Assembly: GCF_000321225.1 (NCBI RefSeq)
Contig: NW_004451670.1
Location: 124,001-188,000, forward strand
Origin: Odobenus rosmarus divergens
Lineage: Eukaryota; Chordata; Mammalia; Carnivora; Odobenidae
Length of the DNA stretch: 64,000 bases
Direction of reading: 5' to 3'
Position numbers and translations under genes: made by a program. Shown here in pieces: positions 62,499 through 64,000 of the stretch. Position 1 is the stretch's first letter; the number at the start of each line of letters is the position of its first letter. The notes under the pieces were generated by a model. That model was not told the DNA's origin. It searched no databases and saw only the letters and a program-made list of their open reading frames with translations.

Positions 62499-62655
62499 AA
62501 AGTGTTGTTTGAATTAAAACAATTATAAATACTAATGGATTGCTCCTTACTACACTGCACTTACTAAGAGGTTGCTGGCCATGAGAAAGTCATTTTAAAA
62601 AATATATTATTTTTTTAAACTAATATACCTAACACACCTAGAGGATAAGCTTCTT

Positions 62656-62857
62656 TTTTTTTTTTTTAAGATTTTCTTTATTTATTTGACAGAGGGAGAC
62701 ACAGTGAGAGAGGGAACACAAGCAGAGGGAGTGGGAGAGGGAGAAGCAGTCTTCCCACGGAGCAGGGAGCCCGATGTGGGGCTTGATCCCAGGACCCTGG
62801 GATCGTGACCTGAGCTGAAGGCAGAGGCTTAACCGAATGAGCCACCCAGGCACCCCA
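62656..62857 (-). mobile_element. CanSINE with exact target duplication
   Basis: The 14-bp repeat aggataagcttctt at 62642-62655 and 62858-62871 is exact. Same orientation as the copy about 160 bp to the left. Confidence 0.96.
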
Positions 62858-63695
62858 AGGATAAGCTTCTTTATAGACCTGGTTTCCACTAAACAATGAG
62901 GGCAGGGATCATATTCTTTGTATTTACTCTGCTTCGTATTGTCTGACAAATTTCATCGTTCTCCTCCATCCCAAACTTATTCCTCTTTTTTTGTTAGTGA
63001 CATCACTATTTTCTGCCTCAAGGCAGTTTAAACCTTCATGACAACGTCGTAGTTCCAGCGTGTGAATGTACTACAATGTGTTTCCTCATTGACATGTTGA
63101 TGTACATTTGGGTTGTTTCCAGTTCGGGCTGTTATAAACACTTTTATACAAGTTTAAAAAAATGTCCTAGTTCCTCAAGCTTTCAGTTCATATCTGATTA
63201 CTGCCCAGTCCTCACCTTAAGTAAGTATCTGTCAGTTATCCTTAGAATTCGGGGAACACTATCAGTAAAAGTAGATGAGCCTCTTGTGTTTTGGCTGTAG
63301 ATTCACTGAACTTCAACTCTGTGTCTATTTCCTGCCAGGCTGTGAGTTTAATATGAGATGGTTATTACCAATTCAAAATTAGGTGAGTGGATTTCTCTCT
63401 TTAGCTTCTGGTAAACAGAGTGCATTATCTGTGACAAATGTTGCTAATTTTTTATTTGTCTGGTGGCTGGAAGTAGCACTGTATGTGTATCCGTTCTGTG
63501 GTAGCAATATTTCATCTAAAGGAACAATCTTTGTAATACTTCATATACCTGGGAGACGTGAGTCAATGATCCTAACCCTAGAGTCTGATGTAGGAGGTAG
63601 TCTATTGTCACAGAGAATATTTTTTCATTTATTAACTTTTAATGGCTCACTGTCTTATGGATCCAAAAAAATATTCTAAAATGCATTAAATAGAA

Positions 63696-63899
63696 GGATG
63701 CCTGGGTGGCTCAGTCGGTTAAGCATCTGCCTTTGGCTCAGGTCATGATCCCGGGGTCCTGGGATTGAGTCCTGCATGGGGCTCCTTGCTCAGTGGGGAG
63801 CTTGCCTCTCCCTCAGCCCCTCCCCCTGCTTGTGCTCTCTCTCTCTTTCTCTTTTTCTCTCTGACAAATAAATAAAATCTTTAAAAAAATAAAAATTAA
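63696..63899 (+). mobile_element. CanSINE with 18-bp exact target duplication
   Basis: The repeat aaaatgcattaaatagaa at 63678-63695 and 63900-63917 is exact, making this one of the younger-looking copies. Confidence 0.96.
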
Positions 63900-64000
63900 A
63901 AAATGCATTAAATAGAAAATGCAATTTGCTCAACAGATGAAAGTATGAAAATGACACATCATCATTAATAAACTCATCTTCATTACCACCAGCAGCATGG

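Overview
This is vertebrate nuclear DNA, very probably from a carnivoran mammal. Seventeen copies (one cut by the window edge) of a tRNA-derived CanSINE are scattered through it, most with intact target-site duplications, and a young carnivore-type L1 3' end is present. The SINE version looks like that of arctoid carnivorans (bear, seal or weasel lineages) rather than the dog SINEC_Cf form. That reading is from memory of the families, so the species stays open. The sequence looks like one scaffold, with a single 50-base N gap at 36565-36614.

The only protein-coding gene I can support is the 5' part of NETO1 (neuropilin and tolloid-like 1, an auxiliary subunit of kainate-type glutamate receptors) on the minus strand. 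Four coding exons are visible: 34163-34136, 32147-32094, 31860-31723 and 25885-25637. All have consensus splice sites and compatible phases. They encode residues 1-156 and the first base of codon 157: a signal peptide, a short linker and the whole first CUB domain. The second CUB domain, LDLa module, transmembrane segment and cytoplasmic tail must lie beyond position 1. The start codon sits in a CpG island of about 2.8 kb (33640-36420).

Layout. 1-25636 is NETO1 intron, carrying a solo MST-type LTR (2294-2650), a near-complete MaLR LTR-internal-LTR element (11059-13830), an old L1 (about 16066-20355) with a younger L1 and a CanSINE nested in it, and several CanSINEs, MIRs and L2 fragments. 25637-34163 holds the coding exons and short introns. 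34164-36420 is promoter and 5' UTR territory. 36420-64000 is upstream intergenic DNA with no supportable gene: repeats, a TG/TAGAGGG minisatellite, an L1 3' end, MaLR LTRs, an hAT relic and a 16-bp minisatellite of 33 copies.

Points of most interest: an in-frame read-through of NETO1 intron 3 followed by a canonical AATAAA, predicting a 130-residue secreted isoform; a 75-codon upstream ORF whose TGA overlaps the NETO1 ATG; an insertion-poor domain of about 19 kb around the promoter; and the 16-bp minisatellite, which carries a regular array of AGGTCA half-sites. I found no sign of a wholly new biological system. Most long ORFs here are products of repeats or GC-rich sequence.
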